Part shown: positions 36,310 through 49,215 of the stretch, piece after piece | Position numbering within the stretch: position 1 is the first letter of the stretch | Layout: each line of letters begins with the position of its first letter | Source of the DNA: Eonycteris spelaea | Taxonomy: Eukaryota > Chordata > Mammalia > Chiroptera > Pteropodidae | DNA length: 64,000 nucleotides | Direction of reading: 5' to 3' | NCBI GenBank assembly: GCA_003508835.1 | Contig: PUFA01000034.1 | Span: 7,218,501-7,282,500 of the forward strand | Position numbers and translations under genes: made by a program | Notes under the pieces: generated by a model | The model's input: the letters and a program-made list of their open reading frames with translations, nothing else | The model's database searches: none | What the model was told of the DNA's origin: nothing

Positions 36310-36850
36310 TACTGTGTCTAGACCTCCTTTGTGTATGTTGTCAAAGTCGGTGGCTGTTTCTCTTCCTTTATCATCCCACCTGAAGTACTATTTTATCTTA
36401 CCTTCCATGACACAGAATTCTTCTGTTTTCCCTCTTATTTCACTGACTCCTCCTTCCTCGTCTTTGTTGTTAGCTCTCTCTCTTCTGCTTGTGTTCTAAA
36501 TGTCTAAATGCCTCAGACCTCAGGCCCAGCCTTCTCTCTCATTCTATTTATATTTTCTTCTTGATCCCCCAATCTAAAAAAGAAAATCAAACCAGTCACT
36601 CATTATCATGTCAACCAGATTGCTTTCTCTGCAAATACTTATGACCATTTGATATGACCTTGTTTATGTGCACACGTATATAGACACACATATACCTGAT
36701 GTATTTTTACTACTGTTTTATCAGTTTCTCTTTACTAGGATACGAGCCTCATGAGAACAGGTGATCTCTGTGATCTCAGGATGATCGCTGTGACCCAGCA
36801 AATAGAGCAGTGGCTTATATACAGGAGTCACTGAACTAAAATTGATTGAA
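36310..36850 (+). mobile_element. L2 LINE fragments
   Basis: 'ctcctccttcctcgtctttg', 'aaatgcctcagacctcaggc', then a 3'-end-like piece 'tacgagcctcatgagaacag' and 'gtcactgaactaaaattgat'. Diverged and discontinuous. Confidence 0.45.
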
Positions 36851-36949
36851 TAGCTATATCACATAGGAAATAAGGTAGTATGGTGTATACATGGGTATAA
36901 TAATAATATCATCCTTAAACATAATATTCATCATAGCAAATATAAAATA

Positions 36950-37140
36950 ATGTTTATTTTGCGCTTTACTTAAATGAACTCAACCATTCAATGACCACAC
37001 TGATCTTATTAGATAGTTACCCTAATTCTCCTCATTTTACAAATTAGAACTCTGAAGCAGAATTTAAATGATTGGTCTAAGCCTTCACAACTATTATATG
37101 CAGAGGGAAATTTCTAGTGCAGAAAGAATAACATAATTCT
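36950..37140 (-). repeat. MIR remnant
   Basis: 'ctaattctcctcattttaca', 'aattagaactctgaagcaga', 'aatgattggtctaagccttc': MIR core in reverse. Confidence 0.5.
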
Positions 37141-38089
37141 GTTTCTATCCAGGTGGTGCTATTTATTTTACTTTTTAAAAAAGTAGATATATGTGTTGCT
37201 TAGTTTTCTTAAATAAGCATATACTATTTTTATAATAATTTTATGGTAATATTGGGGAAAATGAAAAATTCCATCTTCACGAAAGTCCCCCTTCAAAAGA
37301 AGCCTGTGGGTTTCTATTTATTTTTCAAATGAGAAGTCTGGGTCAGGAGGATTTGTGAAATGGAAATGACGCCAATGCAATATCTGCAACAAGGAGATAA
37401 AAATTCAGAAGCAGGTATGAGCAGTGTGTTGGCTGGACAGGATTTGGGCAAGAGTTATTAAGAAAAAGGGGATTGAAGGTAGAAACACACCCAGTCTAAT
37501 GAAAGTGTTTAAAACAGTGTTTGGGAGAGTGTGTCTTTCAGGACTGGGGCAGGGTGGTTTTCTGTGACTGCCTTAGTTGACATCGAGCCAAGTCTTGCTC
37601 AGTTTTGCAACTTCTGCCACGTAAAATCCTGTAGCTTGTCTTGCCTGAATGGGGACATTGTAGTCTTATTTAAGCTCACACAGAGTTAATAAGTATTTGA
37701 AAATACCCATCAATAATTACAAGAACAGGGGAAGATACAAATGAAAGCTGTAGCCTACAGCACGTTCTCCTTCAGCTTATTTCCTTACCTCATTTAGTTA
37801 ATCCAAACATGGTCATTTGAGGAAATTTTAAGGCATATGAAGGAGGTTATGGGGAATTTATCACTGAAGCAAGACATGAAGTACCAACACTTCCTCAAAA
37901 TGTAATAATCAACAAAAATAATAAATTTGAAATAATCATTTCTAAACATCTGATTTTCTTCTAACTCGAGGTTGAATATGAATTAAATTTAAGGTGCTCA
38001 TGGATAAAGTTTCTATTTAATTGTGCTATAGTTCTCTTTTTGGGTAGCTGGCCATTATTCTATGGTCAAATTTAAATACAGAAACAGGA

Positions 38090-38235
38090 TCTTGGAGATA
38101 ATCCAGGTTAACCCCTCCATTAAATAGACCAAAAAAATTGAAGGCAGAATGTTAAACAGCTTGTCTAAGAACACAGAGCTTCTTCTCTGGGTGTCCAGGA
38201 CTAGTTAATTCTCTTTTTAGTCCACAACACTTTAT
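38090..38235 (-). repeat. MIR-like remnant
   Basis: 'caggttaacccctccattaa', 'gaaggcagaatgttaaacag', 'cttgtctaagaacacagagc' in the reverse orientation of MIR. Confidence 0.4.
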
Positions 38236-38689
38236 TTTCAGTCGTAGATATTTTTTTAGCTCTTTTCCCAGGAAGTTAAGAAGAATAACGTAGCATGTTC
38301 CAAATGTAATCTAGGAATAAAATCAACTTTGTACAAAGGTGAAATAGACAATGAAATATGCATACGGATCTGAGAAGTACTAGGCAAGCCTTCTGTAAAA
38401 TCATAAGCTGGTATCTTGGCAATTCCAGGAATCCCTTTGACTTTCCCCACCCCAGCTCCATATGAGACTTCTGCCAAATACCTGTTGCACTCCCCCTGTG
38501 ACTCCCAGAAGCTACAATCAAGAGAGAGTCTGCTATCAGTTTGAGTTCGCACTCACGCTTCCCTCTACTTAAAAATCCCTTTCTCTGGACATCTGCATGG
38601 TCATCTTTGACTCTCCATCCAACCTCTCTCTTGAACATCCACACTCGGTTATATCAAACTGCACAGTTGGCTTTGGAGCTACGTTCGCC

Positions 38690-38835
38690 TGGGTTTACAG
38701 CTCAGCTTTCATCTTAGTTGTGTAATCTTGAGCAAGTATTTAACTTTTTTCTGGTTCACTTTTCTCATCAGAAAAATTGTAATAGGACCTATCTCATAGA
38801 GTTGTGATAATTAAATGAATTCCTACTTGCCAAAT
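38690..38835 (+). repeat. MIR
   Basis: 'cttagttgtgtaatcttgag', 'caagtatttaac', 'cttttctcatcagaaaaatt', 'cctatctcatagagttgtga': good MIR core match. Confidence 0.7.
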
Positions 38836-38854
38836 GCAAAACATTAAGTCCAAT

Positions 38855-39060
38855 TACCCTATTTTATCCCTTCTCATGCCTTTTTATTATGTTATATCTT
38901 AATAATATATTTACTTATTTATTCACTTGTTTGTCTCTAGTGTTACACGATTCTAGGAGAGCAGGGAACTTGATTTTCTTTTTTTTATATCCCAAGTATT
39001 CAGAAAATTTTCTAGCAAAGAAAAGCCCCTTGATATACATTTGTTAAGTAACTGGTAGTT
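38855..39060 (+). mobile_element. L2 3' end remnant
   Basis: 'ttcacttgtttgtctctagt', 'ctaggagagcagggaacttg', 'tatacatttgttaagtaact', in the order of the L2 3' end. Confidence 0.45.
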
Positions 39061-39570
39061 ATTCACATTTCAGGGCACTTCGGTATGTCTCAGGCTCCTT
39101 CAGTTTCAGCCTTACTTCTAACCACTGAATAAAGCTCTGCTCTAACTGAAGGTGTTTCGGGCCTTAGTAAAGAGGGAGGTGAAGGGCGTTGTAGACCCAC
39201 GTGGACAGGTGGCCCCAATTCTGTGTCTACATGAGCCACCTATGAGCACTGAGAAGCCTCCCTTCTCAACTAGTTTTCCCAAGTCAACCACAATAGGTTT
39301 TGAAATTTCGTTCATTTCTTTACTTGAGCTCCGCCTTTACCTCAGGGTTAGCAAATACCCAGTCTGAGGAAGTTGTGTTCACATACATGTGCTTTTTAAC
39401 TTTTGGGGCATCAACTGTTTAATATTTTTTTCTCATAAATACTCCTCTGACAACAAAGGCAAAATTTGTTTATAACCACCTAATTATTTTGGCCAGTGCT
39501 TACGTGAATATCCAGACAGCAATACTGATAACATCATAGAAATGAAACATGGAGGCAACTCAGTTCCCAT

Positions 39571-39637
39571 CTCAATCTCTCTCTCTCTCTCTCTCTTCTC
39601 TCTCTTCTCTCTCTTCTCCTCTCTCTCCTCTCTCGCT
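39571..39637. repeat. (CT)n microsatellite
   Basis: Pure CT/CTT repeats. Open frames crossing it on both strands are artefacts (Ser/Leu or Arg/Glu runs). Confidence 0.95.
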
Positions 39638-39639
39638 TG

Positions 39640-41990
39640 CATCTGGGTTTGATTTCTTCCACTATAGACTAGCTTTTTCCACACAGCAGGATACATGGCT
39701 ACCAACAGCTCCCAGGACTCATAGCTCATAGTTCTCATCACAGAGAGGAATTATTCATTTTTAGAGTTCCAGAGAAGAAAGGGGGTGAAAGGAGAGAACA
39801 TATCTATTCTTTTTAAGAAACATGACCAGAAAGATGCAGGAATCACGTCTGTTCACATCCTACAAGTCAGAATTTAGATTCACGGTCAAACTTAGCTGCA
39901 AGGAAGAGTGGAAAACATGTTTGAACCAGGGCAGGCCATGCGTCTACGTATATTTTAAGGAATCTGTTAAAGGAAGAAGAGTGGTGTAAATATTAAAAGA
40001 CAACTCACACTGAACAGTTATGACAATGAAGACATCATACGAATAACCCAAGCATTGTTAGATCAATATAACTAAAGCAGAAACAGTGAAGGACTAAAAG
40101 TGTGTGGTTTCCCCCCCAAAAGGAAGAGATTTTTGAAAACATCAAAAAAGAAAATTACATTGTTACTGCAAAGAAGATTTTTACTTTCAAATTATATTTC
40201 AATACCGATTAGCCAGATAATTCAAATTAGACCAAACTGGTTTAGTAAGGGTTTCTTCCATTGTGTCATGGTAGTTTTATTTAAAAAGTTAATGGGTATG
40301 TTTATCAGGGAACCCAACAACCGATTTATTTTCAAAAAGAATATAGTTTCCTTAATAATAATACTTGAATTTCTAAAAGCTTCATATTAAGGCATCGAAA
40401 ATAAGGTGCTAAGTCCTGCCAGGTGAGTACCTACTCACTAGGTGAAAACCAGGACATTAGAAACAGAGTAATTTTCTCCAGTGAATGGTAAGTGGCCCTA
40501 TCCAGGAAACCACTCTGACTGCTTGTTCTAAGTACTTATTTCTGATCTAGGAGCAGCTGAGAGACTCAATAGGGCCTGATCCCATGCATTTTTCAATTAT
40601 TCCCCTCAGTCCATACAGAAAGCTACCCATATCAGAGACAGCCCCAAGGTATCTATCAGCACACGAGCATCTGGATGTGGTACCCAACATGTTCGCTACA
40701 GAAATGTCTCTATTACGTCTACCCAAATATCTTTTGCATTTTATATCTAATGCGTAATCCTCCGTATCACCTCCTGCCAAAATAGCTATTGTATATTTTA
40801 ACTGGGAGAGGATGGCTGCCACATAGCTAAATTGGAAGCGTGGCTATTTTTAGTGCTTGGTGAAAGGACTTACATAAAGAGCTTCTCTATTCACCCTTTT
40901 GGGATCCTCTTATGTAAAAGGCCTGGCATGAGTGTAAGGTATTATTATGACTATAAAAGCTCCTCGCTCTGTAATCATAGGAAAAGCAGTATTATGAAGA
41001 AATACCATGCAGTTGCATGGCAACTGAATCCTAGTGGGGTTAGTTACCACGCAGAGGAGTTCTCTGTGCTTCAGAGCAGCCCAGCCGAGGCAGCGCCCAG
41101 ACCACAAGCAGGTAAACACCCACCTGTTGACTAAGGTTGGTTTCTCCTCTGTCTTGGTCACTGAAGGGAATGCAAGATAAAGATGTGGTTTTTGCTTCCG
41201 AAGACAGAGCCATGAAAGGGTGTTTTGTTTGATGAATTTCTGGCACCTCTTTTCATTGTGACAGAATGAAAAAGCACACAGGTCCTACGGTGCCAGCAAC
41301 AACAGGAAGTCACAGAAGCAGCTTGCGCCAGATCCAGAGGATCATAGAAATGTATACTGACTTTATTAACCACTAAAATGGGTGGACTATCTCAAGGTCT
41401 TCTCTTGTTAAAAAAAAATGTAGATGCTTTTTACTGGGTAAAAAGTTATGGTGCCTGCTGGCATCCCTTCTCTCTTTTTGCAATCAATAAAATTTGATCT
41501 TCTGAGAAAGTACCATTTCCTCACGCTTAGAGCTTATGGGTCAGGTAAGGATGAATCTCACTTGCTGCCCAGATGCTCTGGTCATTCAGAACTAGCCAAT
41601 CAGCATATTTCATTTCCTTGAGGTTGGTTCCAGGTCGAGCATATGACAAGACTCATTATGGGGCTTCTTTTGGAGCTTCTGAGAAAAAGGTGTTGGCTTT
41701 CTGCTGGGCTGGCCAGTCTGTTGCTTGGTGGCCACCTTGCCTTCTGTGGACATAACTTCCTCAGGGTAAAGCCAGCACAGAGGACAGCAGAACCGTGAGA
41801 TGTAGGATACAGGTTACCAGCTGCATTATCGGACAACTGGGTCCATTGGAACAAATAGACTATCTCCACATTTTGTCAATAGACAATTTTTTGTGTGTTT
41901 TAAACTTAAACTTATTCGAATTATGTATCTGCCATTTGGAATGAGAAGGTTCCCTACCAACACTCAGCATAAGCATGAGCTTTGGAATTT
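39640..41990. other. flanking sequence, nothing distinct recognised
   Basis: Unique-looking sequence with many overlapping short frames but no recognisable protein, splice-bounded exon or clear repeat. Confidence 0.4.
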
Positions 41991-41994
41991 ACAT

Positions 41995-42145
41995 CTACTC
42001 TATGCCACTAACTAGCTGTGTGACCTGGGGCAAGTTACATGCCTTCTCTGCGCTCCATTTTTTTGTTTTTAAAATGAGCATAGTAATGGTAACTTAACTC
42101 ATAGTTTTATTAGCATTATGTGAGACAGTGCATGTCTTCTCCAAG
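41995..42145 (+). repeat. MIR
   Basis: 'ccactaactagctgtgtgac', 'ctggggcaagttacatgcct', 'taaaatgagcatagtaatgg': clear MIR core, including the conserved tagctgtgtgacctggggca stretch. Confidence 0.8.
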
Positions 42146-42149
42146 TGCC

Positions 42150-43245
42150 CGGATTAAAGATGAGCTCAATACTTGGTATGTATTACTTGTTAAGAATTTG
42201 CAGAGGTCTCTGCCTGAGATGAGAGGAAATACTCATTATGCAGAGCACAGGACTTGATCAGGAATGCTCAGTCAGTCAGTCAACTCTCTAGGGTCACTAG
42301 TTCTTGAATTTCATTTAACCTGAGAAACACAGTAGGCCTTGAAAAGGTACAGAAAGATTCCTCTCACATCGACCTCCTAGGAGCACTATAGGGGGGCAGT
42401 GTAGGCCATCGCTATTCATGTGATCTGTAGACTTCCATCTTTGTTCGGTGACGGGGGTAATCCTCCCTCCATCTTGTCCCTCAAAGCATGCCTCTTTCTC
42501 TTCTTCCCTCTGAGAAAACTCATGTAATGAGCTTGGGCCTCCAAAACCAGGCAGGGAAGTTCTGTACATAAAGCTTTCTTCTTTGCCATGTAGTTTCCCT
42601 GGAGTAACAGAACCTCAGATACTGGGGTGCATTTTTGGAAAGGGAATAAAAGAAAAGAAAAAAAAAAGTACAGAACACTAATATGTCAATATATGGTCCC
42701 TACAAAACACTACTCTTCACAACAGCCACTGGGCCACACACTTTCTCAGTTCATGGAGTCCTTCAGTCAGTTTTTCATGGCACCTCTACGCCAGAGCCAA
42801 TACCTAACAGTTCCATTTATTAAATGGTTAAGCCTAAACATCTGAATAACTATATTATAACAACTTAGCAGTGATTTGAACAAAATAGTACACAAATATT
42901 GAACAAAAATAATATTTTTATTTTATTTGAAAATATCCACAGTTATTTACTAAAGGGTTCTGTGTAAATATTGGGCCTCAGACAATTTTCAAAACATAAA
43001 ACCGTTGGGATGCTGCCACCCTCATTTTCTGTTCCATGATGATTTTTGTGTAAGACCTGTTTTTAGTCACAACCACCACCAAAACCCAGTTTCACAAAGA
43101 TATGACACCATTGAGAGTAATGTAGTGCAATCCGGTGGTGAAACTATGAAGCCAGTAGTTTGTGTGATGTATATTTTCCATTGAAAACTCAAAATCTCTC
43201 TATGACTGATACAGTACTCAGGGGTACCTCGGCACACAGTTTGGG
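42150..43245. other. flanking sequence, nothing distinct recognised
   Basis: No exon, RNA gene or clear repeat seen. Confidence 0.4.
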
Positions 43246-43249
43246 GAAC

Positions 43250-43455
43250 TTCGACACTAAACTACTTCCCGGGTTTTCTCATGTTATCCATACAACACTT
43301 CTATGAGCATAGGGGCTTTAATTCATCAGATTTTAAAAGTGAAGAAACCAGACTTTATATTTAATGACTTAAGCTTTTTAGCTAAAATGGGGGAAAATAG
43401 GAATTTAAATCAGAGGCCCCCAAGTCCCTGTCATCAACCTCTAGTCTCCAATGAC
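43250..43455 (-). repeat. MIR-like remnant
   Basis: 'gttatccatacaacacttct', 'aaaagtgaagaaaccagact', 'aatttaaatcagaggccccc', in reverse MIR order. Confidence 0.45.
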
Positions 43456-44755
43456 TAAACTAGGAAAACTGTATTTATAACTTACAGTATTTTCTTAATT
43501 TTCTTCCTTCATTTATTTCATGATACCTGTACTCTTTAGTGAACACTAATATTTAGCTCACTGCTAAGCTTCAGGCTGGGAATCCAGACTCGTGAGGCTG
43601 GCCTCAAAAAGCTGAAAGGGACAAAGAAAGACCATAAAAGTGCTGTCATAGAATTCTTTAGGGTGCACCAAGGCAAACAAGACTACAATATGGGGTGATT
43701 GGAAAAACTTTATAGAGGATCTAAAGCTTGAAGGAGAATTAGATGGTAAAGAGGTATTGAAGTATCATCATGCTGACTGTCTCTAAAAGGCCATCTCCAA
43801 CAGAAGTGAACACACAGGAACAAAACTGCAAGAGACCCTAGTCTGCCTGAAGGAAGGAAGTTAGGAATGATGGAGGCATGAAGAGTGAGACATATCTAGA
43901 TGTGTGGTTGAGGAAGGAGTCCGATTGTCAGCATTTTCTGGGAATATGTCCAGTAATTCTGTGTTTCCCAAAGAGTGACATTCGATGCTGGTAAGATGCT
44001 TCTGTTGGAGATACCCTCTTAAAGTTTCAAAATGAAAATAAGTATTGCAAAAGCTTTAAGAATGTCTGCTGATTAAGACAACCGCCAAATAAAAAAGCTT
44101 TCGGTTAATCTAGTGTTTATGTCCTTACTGCTGAGACTGCTGCTGTAGGTAACAGGGAGCTTCAAATTCTCACTCACTGCTTGTGATAACCTTTCCTTAA
44201 GCCATTTCAGATCAATCTGATTTTCTTTAAAAGACAACACACATGCTTACCTTGCTTCCTATTCCTCCCTTCGGGGAACATGGGGAGAGATAATGGTTAG
44301 GTGTAAGGACTACGTGTTTAATATAGGTGGCCCGTGTCATGCCTTACAGATCAGAAATGCAAGTAGCTGCCAGAAAGTTTAGGTACAACAATGAGTTAGT
44401 AGCCTTAGCAGCTTGGATTTAGTATACTGAACAAAAGCCTGTGTGACTTCGGTTACATATTCTACTAAAGAAACAGAGCTCTGTAGACAGGGTAGACCTT
44501 AAATAAATACGCATGCCAAAATCACCTTCAAAGGAAAAGCAAGGTTGTCTCTACTCAAGGGAAGAATTGGCTCTGTTGCAATTCAAACATATCATAAAAA
44601 TGCTTAATGATATATTTTCATAAGCCTTGCCCATCAAAATCCCCACGTGCCTTCTTTAAAAATTACAATGCTAATGGGTCAGAGTGAGTTTGAAGAGAGA
44701 TTTATTACCAAATTAATGGGGGAAATGGTCATCTACCAACAAAGGTTATAATATA
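43456..44755. other. flanking sequence, nothing firm recognised
   Basis: 43560-43930 may contain a decayed old repeat ('gctgggaatccagact', 'ctttatagaggatctaaagc') that I cannot classify. The rest looks unique. Confidence 0.35.
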
Positions 44756-44759
44756 TCAA

Positions 44760-44960
44760 GCATTTATAATATGCCAAGACCTGTGTGGAATACTTTATGT
44801 GCATCTGCTGGAATCTCAACTCTGAAGAGGGGTTCTAAGCTGTCCCAAATTTAGAGACAAGGGGCTCAATTGTAAAGCACCACACTATATGTGAATTGTA
44901 AAAGCGGAATGGAAATCCAGGTGTAAATAACCCTAAGTCCATGGTCTTAACCACATTTTC
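44760..44960 (-). repeat. MIR
   Basis: 'gccaagacctgtgtggaata', 'ctttatgtgcatctgctgga', 'gaaatccaggtgtaaataac', 'tccatggtcttaaccacatt'. The last stretch is the reversed tRNA-related 5' end of MIR. Confidence 0.6.
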
Positions 44961-45835
44961 TGTTTTAAAACACACATCTAACAATGAAGCCCCTTTCCAA
45001 AACATTTGTCTTTTGGTATGTGACGTGATACCTAGAGATTTTAGGTTTTGCACCCTAAGACACGTTTTAGAAACTACCTTCAAAGCATTCTGGATCCAAG
45101 CTTCAGCTGCGGCACACGTGGAGAGGGGGTGGGATGGTCCTTCTCACCTTGCTTTCTGATCACCTCTGGGATCTGATCTAGCAACTGTGGATGTGATGGG
45201 AGCTCTGCATATCAATGAGCCCTTCATTAAAGGTTTTAGACACCTGGCTTCACTGAGATGCTTTACTAACAGTGTGGTGAAACATCCCTTCATGGCTCTG
45301 GGTAAAGGAATATAGGTGGAAAGCAGATCTAACCTGAATGTCTTCATCAGTCTAATTCATCTTATTAAGAGTACACGAATATAGTTTAAAGTGGAAAGTA
45401 AAAGAAAGTTAACAAATACACACACACACACACACATATTTATGAATGTTGATTATTGTTTTGAGGAGAGCATTAGAAAAAATAGTAAATTTTTAAATCA
45501 CTTCTGATATTCTTTGTATAGCAATACAATTCCAAAACTATCACAATCATGGTAAAGATTTGAAGTACCGATTTAACTTTAAAATTAAAAATTTTAATTA
45601 TACTACTCATCAGCAGTGCTGTAGTTAACAACAGTCTACCAGTGTTTCCACCAGCCTTTTTCCTAGCACCCATTGATAGCTATATTCCTCCTACTTAATA
45701 TAAAACAACAATCCAATGAATCTATAGTGTACAACAGAATACAACCCCCTCCCCCAAAAAAGCTGAAAATCAAGGCATACCAAACTACTAAGTAAAGCAA
45801 ACATAGTAAATTTTTGTATTAGGATATAAGACACA

Positions 45836-47204
45836 GAGGCACCCAGTCGAGATGGTGTAGAAGGTACACACTGTGCTGCCTCCTCTGGAGACCAATCAAA
45901 ATTACAGTGAAACTACAGAACAACCATCAGGGAGTCACCCGAGTTCTGTCCGAACAGAAGTCCTACAACTGAGGACACACATAAGAGACAGCTCAAGATT
46001 GGTGGGAGGGGTGGAGACATGAAATAGGCCAGTCCCACAGCCATGTGGTGTGGTGGTTGAGAATCAGGAGGGATATCTGGGCTGCAGAGGATCCCCCTGG
46101 AGGAGAGAAGGGTCCCCAGCACACACCAAGCTCTCCAGCCCAGGGTTCCAGTACTGAAGGTAAGTCCCCACAACCTCTGGCGATGAAAACCAGTGGAGAT
46201 TGTGGCTGAGTGAGAGGGAGGGCTGCGGGAATTGCAGACATTCCTCTTAAGGGGCCCGCGCGGACTTACTCAGTGATGGTATCACTTGCTCTGAGTGCCA
46301 GTTCTTGAGCTTTAGCTCGAGGAGTGCCAGGGACACATGATGAGGAACTACTATCTGGCTTCAGGGTAAGACTGGAGGGGCGGCGTTTTCCCAGACAAAA
46401 ACGCTGGCAGAGGACATGGTTCCTTTGTTGAGCTCCCATTCCCATCTGTGGACTCAGGCACTGCCATATCTGAGTTTCCATCAACCTGGTTACCAGAGGT
46501 GACTCCACCCAGGGGATTCCCTGAGACTCAGCCTACACAAATTATGGGCTCTCCCAAGCTACCTCAAGTAGTTTTTGTCCATACAAATGGCTTATTTTGG
46601 CTCATGCTGCAGACTTTCCTAAAATCTCTCAAAGATTCACAAAACTAAATAAGCAGCATCTGGCCTCAGTGTGCCCCATACCTCTTGCTGAGCAGCCCCA
46701 AGTCTGGCACTAGCAGCAGCTGGTCTCCATTTCTGGCTTGGCCTCCAAGGCACCTCTAAGCTCAGCACAGGTGGCAGCCATCTGTAGATCGCTTCATGGC
46801 TCATCCCAAATGACCCTGGGCAGTGTACAGGCTGAGGCTGAACTTGGCCTTCAGCTGGGCCTCTCCCAGGAGGCCCTTGGGCTGAAAAGAGCCAGAGCAC
46901 TACCTGAGGAGGACACACCCAAAGGGTAGACAGGGCAGACACCAGAGCCCTGCTAAAGTTATCCTGTTCTATAGAGTTGGTCCCACACTGGCCGATCTTC
47001 ACAATCAGCCTGCAGGTCAATCCCTCCTATGAATGTACAAACAGCATCCAAGGCTAAAGTACAACAGAAGCACACACACAACCCACACAAGGGACATATC
47101 TTGAGCACCTGGCTCAGGTGATGCGGAAAGGCTGTACACTGGGACCCACAGGACATCTACTAAAGTTGAGAGACTTAGGAGCTCAAACACAGGGAGCAGC
47201 CAAA
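45836..47204 (+). promoter_or_regulatory. L1 5'UTR region
   Basis: Starts with the L1-like motif 'gatggtgtagaaggtacaca' and is the GC-richest kilobase of the window (for example cttaaggggcccgcgcggac near 46250). It precedes the ORF1 start codon at 47205. It would once have held the internal L1 promoter. Open frames inside it are not protein-coding. Confidence 0.65.
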
Positions 47205-47990
47205 ATGGGGAAACAAAGAACTGTGTCCCAAATAAAAGAGCAGAACAAAGCTCCAGAAAGAGAACTAAATAAAATGGAGGTTAGCAACATACCAGATGCA
47301 GAGCTCCAAACACTGGATGCTCAAAAAACTTAGGGGAAGAGTAGATGAACTCCGTGAGAACTTTAACAAAGAGATAGAAAATATAAAAATGGAAATAGAA
47401 AACATGAAAAAAAACAATCAGAAATGAAGACTATGGTAACTGAGATTAGAAGGAATCAACAGACTAGATGAAGCAGAGGATCAAATCAGTAACAACATTT
47501 GCATCTGGGGTACTAGAAGGAGAAGAGTGAGAACAAGGTATTGAAAACCTATTTGAAGAAATAATGACAGAAAGCTTCCCTTACCTGGTGAAGGAAATAG
47601 ACATACTAGCCCAGGAAGCTCAGTGAGTCCCAAACAGGATGAACCCAGAGGCCCATACCAAGACACATCATATTTAAAATGCCAAAGGTTGAGGACAAAG
47701 AGAAAAATCTTAAAAGTAGCAAGATAAAAGCAGTTAGGAAGCTCCCATAAGACTGTCAGCTGATTTGTCAACAAAGACTTTGCAGGTCAGAGGGATTTGC
47801 AGGAAATAGTCAAAGTAATGAAAAGTAAGGACCTACGACCAAGATTATTCTACCCAGAAAAGCTATCATTTAAAATTGAAGGACAGGTAAAGAGCTTCCC
47901 AGACAAAAAAAAAAAAAAAGCTAAAGGAGTTCATCACTACCAACCAGTATTACAGGAAATGTTGGAGAGACTTCTCAAGAAGAAGAAAAA
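47205..47990 (+). pseudogene. L1 ORF1 remnant
   Basis: The ATG at 47205 starts MGKQRTVSQIKEQNKAPERE, an L1 ORF1-type N-terminus, but the frame stops after 43 codons. Further downstream, in other frames, come a coiled-coil-like stretch (aatcaacagactagatgaag) and the C-terminal domain with LRPRLFYPEKLSFKIEGQVK and SFPDK (about 47830-47915), matching the ORF1p C-terminal domain. Several frameshifts and stops separate these parts. ORF1p is the RNA-binding trimeric chaperone of L1; this copy cannot make it. Confidence 0.8.
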
Positions 47991-48018
47991 AATATGCACT
48001 AAAAATGTGAATAATAAA

Positions 48019-48278
48019 ATGACAATAACTTCATATCTATCAACAAGTACTTCAAATGAAAAAGAATTAAATTCTCCAATCCAAATACAGGATGGCTGAA
48101 TGGGTAAGAAAACAAGACCCTTACTTATGTTACCTGCAAGAGACTAACTTCAAATCAAAAGACATACATAGACTGAAAGGAAAGTGATGGTAAAAGGTAT
48201 TTAATGAAACTGGAAAAGAAAAATTAATCTGGGATAGCAATACTTATACCAGACAAAACAGACTTTAAAACGAAGGCT
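48019..48278 (+). pseudogene. L1 ORF2 5' fragment (endonuclease start)
   Basis: ATG at 48019 begins MTITSYLSTSTSNEKELNSP, resembling the ORF2 start. In shifted frames 'gcaagagactaacttcaaat' (QETHF region of the endonuclease) and 'gggatagcaatacttatacc' (AGIAILI/VSDKTDF region) follow. The fragment ends where the internal deletion begins. Confidence 0.75.
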
Positions 48279-48282
48279 TAGA

Positions 48283-48890
48283 CAAAGATCCAATAATGCC
48301 ACTTCTGCGTATTTATCCAAAGAAACGACATGTTCATTGCGGCATTATTTACCATAGCCAAAATATAGAGGCCACTTGTGTGTTCATCAACAGATGAATG
48401 GATAAAGAAGTGGCACATATATACAATATAATATTACTCAGCCATAAAAAAAGAAACCTTGCCCTCTGCAACAACATGGATGAATCTAGAGGGTGTACTG
48501 AGTAAGTCAGACAGAGAAAGACAAATGCCATATGATGTCATTTACACGTAGAATCTAAGAAACAAAATAAACAGACAAAATAGAAACAAGCTAATAGATA
48601 CGGAGAACAAACTGATGGTTGCCAGATGGGAGGGGAGATTTGGGGAGTGGGTGTAAAAGGAGAAGGGATTGTGAAGTACAAATTGGTAGTTACAAAATAG
48701 TCATGAGGATGTAAAGTACGGCATAGGGAATATAGTCAATAATATTGTAATAACTATGTGTGGTGTCAGAAAGTACTAGATTAATTGGGATGATCACTTT
48801 GTAAGTTACATATATGTCTAATCACTTGTACAGTTGAAGCTAATATAATATTGTTTGCCAACCATAATCGAAAAGTAAAAAATATAAAAA
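48283..48890 (+). other. L1 3' end
   Basis: 'atgccacttctgcgtattta', 'ttcattgcggcattatttac', 'gataaagaagtggcacatat', 'gtcagacagagaaagacaaa' and 'tggttgccagatgggagggg' are the last codons and 3'UTR of laurasiatherian-type L1 elements. Confidence 0.85.
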
Positions 48891-48984
48891 AGGTATCACA
48901 CATAAAACCATTATAAACTGGTCACAGTATTTAATATCTAAATTTCTTTTTATTCTGAATGGTCTCTATGTGTCATAGATTGGA

Positions 48985-49215
48985 TTATTGTTTAGCGATT
49001 ATTCACTCCCCACACTCCTTTTGAGGTGGAGTACTTTTCCACATTAATGACTTTGAGTTTGGCTACGTGACCTACTCTGACCTTTGGAGAGTGAGCAGTT
49101 GTGATGCAAACAAAAACAAAATGTGCACATGTGATTAGGCTTGTCTTAATGCCCTCTGAAATAGAAGTTTCCAGGTGACCCACAGACCCATGAGTGAGAA
49201 AAACGGGTACATATT
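48985..49215 (-). repeat. possible MaLR (MLT1-like) fragment
   Basis: 'gaggtggagtacttttccac', 'tttgagtttggctacgtgac', 'ggagagtgagcagttgtgat', 'gtttccaggtgacccacaga' resemble part of an old MLT1-type LTR. The orientation and family are uncertain. Confidence 0.3.

Larger units (their letters stand above)
45836..48890 (+). mobile_element. internally deleted LINE-1 with both ends present
   Basis: A LINE-1 in sense orientation of about 3.05 kb, half the usual length. It has a 5'UTR-like start (cacccagtcgagatggtgta), ORF1 remains, the first part of ORF2, then a jump at about 48280 to the 3' region (ctcagccataaaaaaagaaa, gcatagggaatatagtcaat, 'gaagctaatataatattgtt'). Almost all of ORF2 (rest of the endonuclease, reverse transcriptase and C-terminal domain) is missing. 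The exact ends are uncertain and I found no convincing target-site duplication. Confidence 0.85.

Noticed and set aside
40547..41869. cluster of overlapping frames on both strands
   Set aside because: Mutually overlapping frames of 60-100 codons without similarity, motifs or splice boundaries, as expected by chance in slightly GC-richer sequence.
46637..47020. 127-codon minus-strand frame
   Set aside because: It is antisense to the GC-rich L1 5'UTR. L1 ORF1 lies downstream on the other strand.
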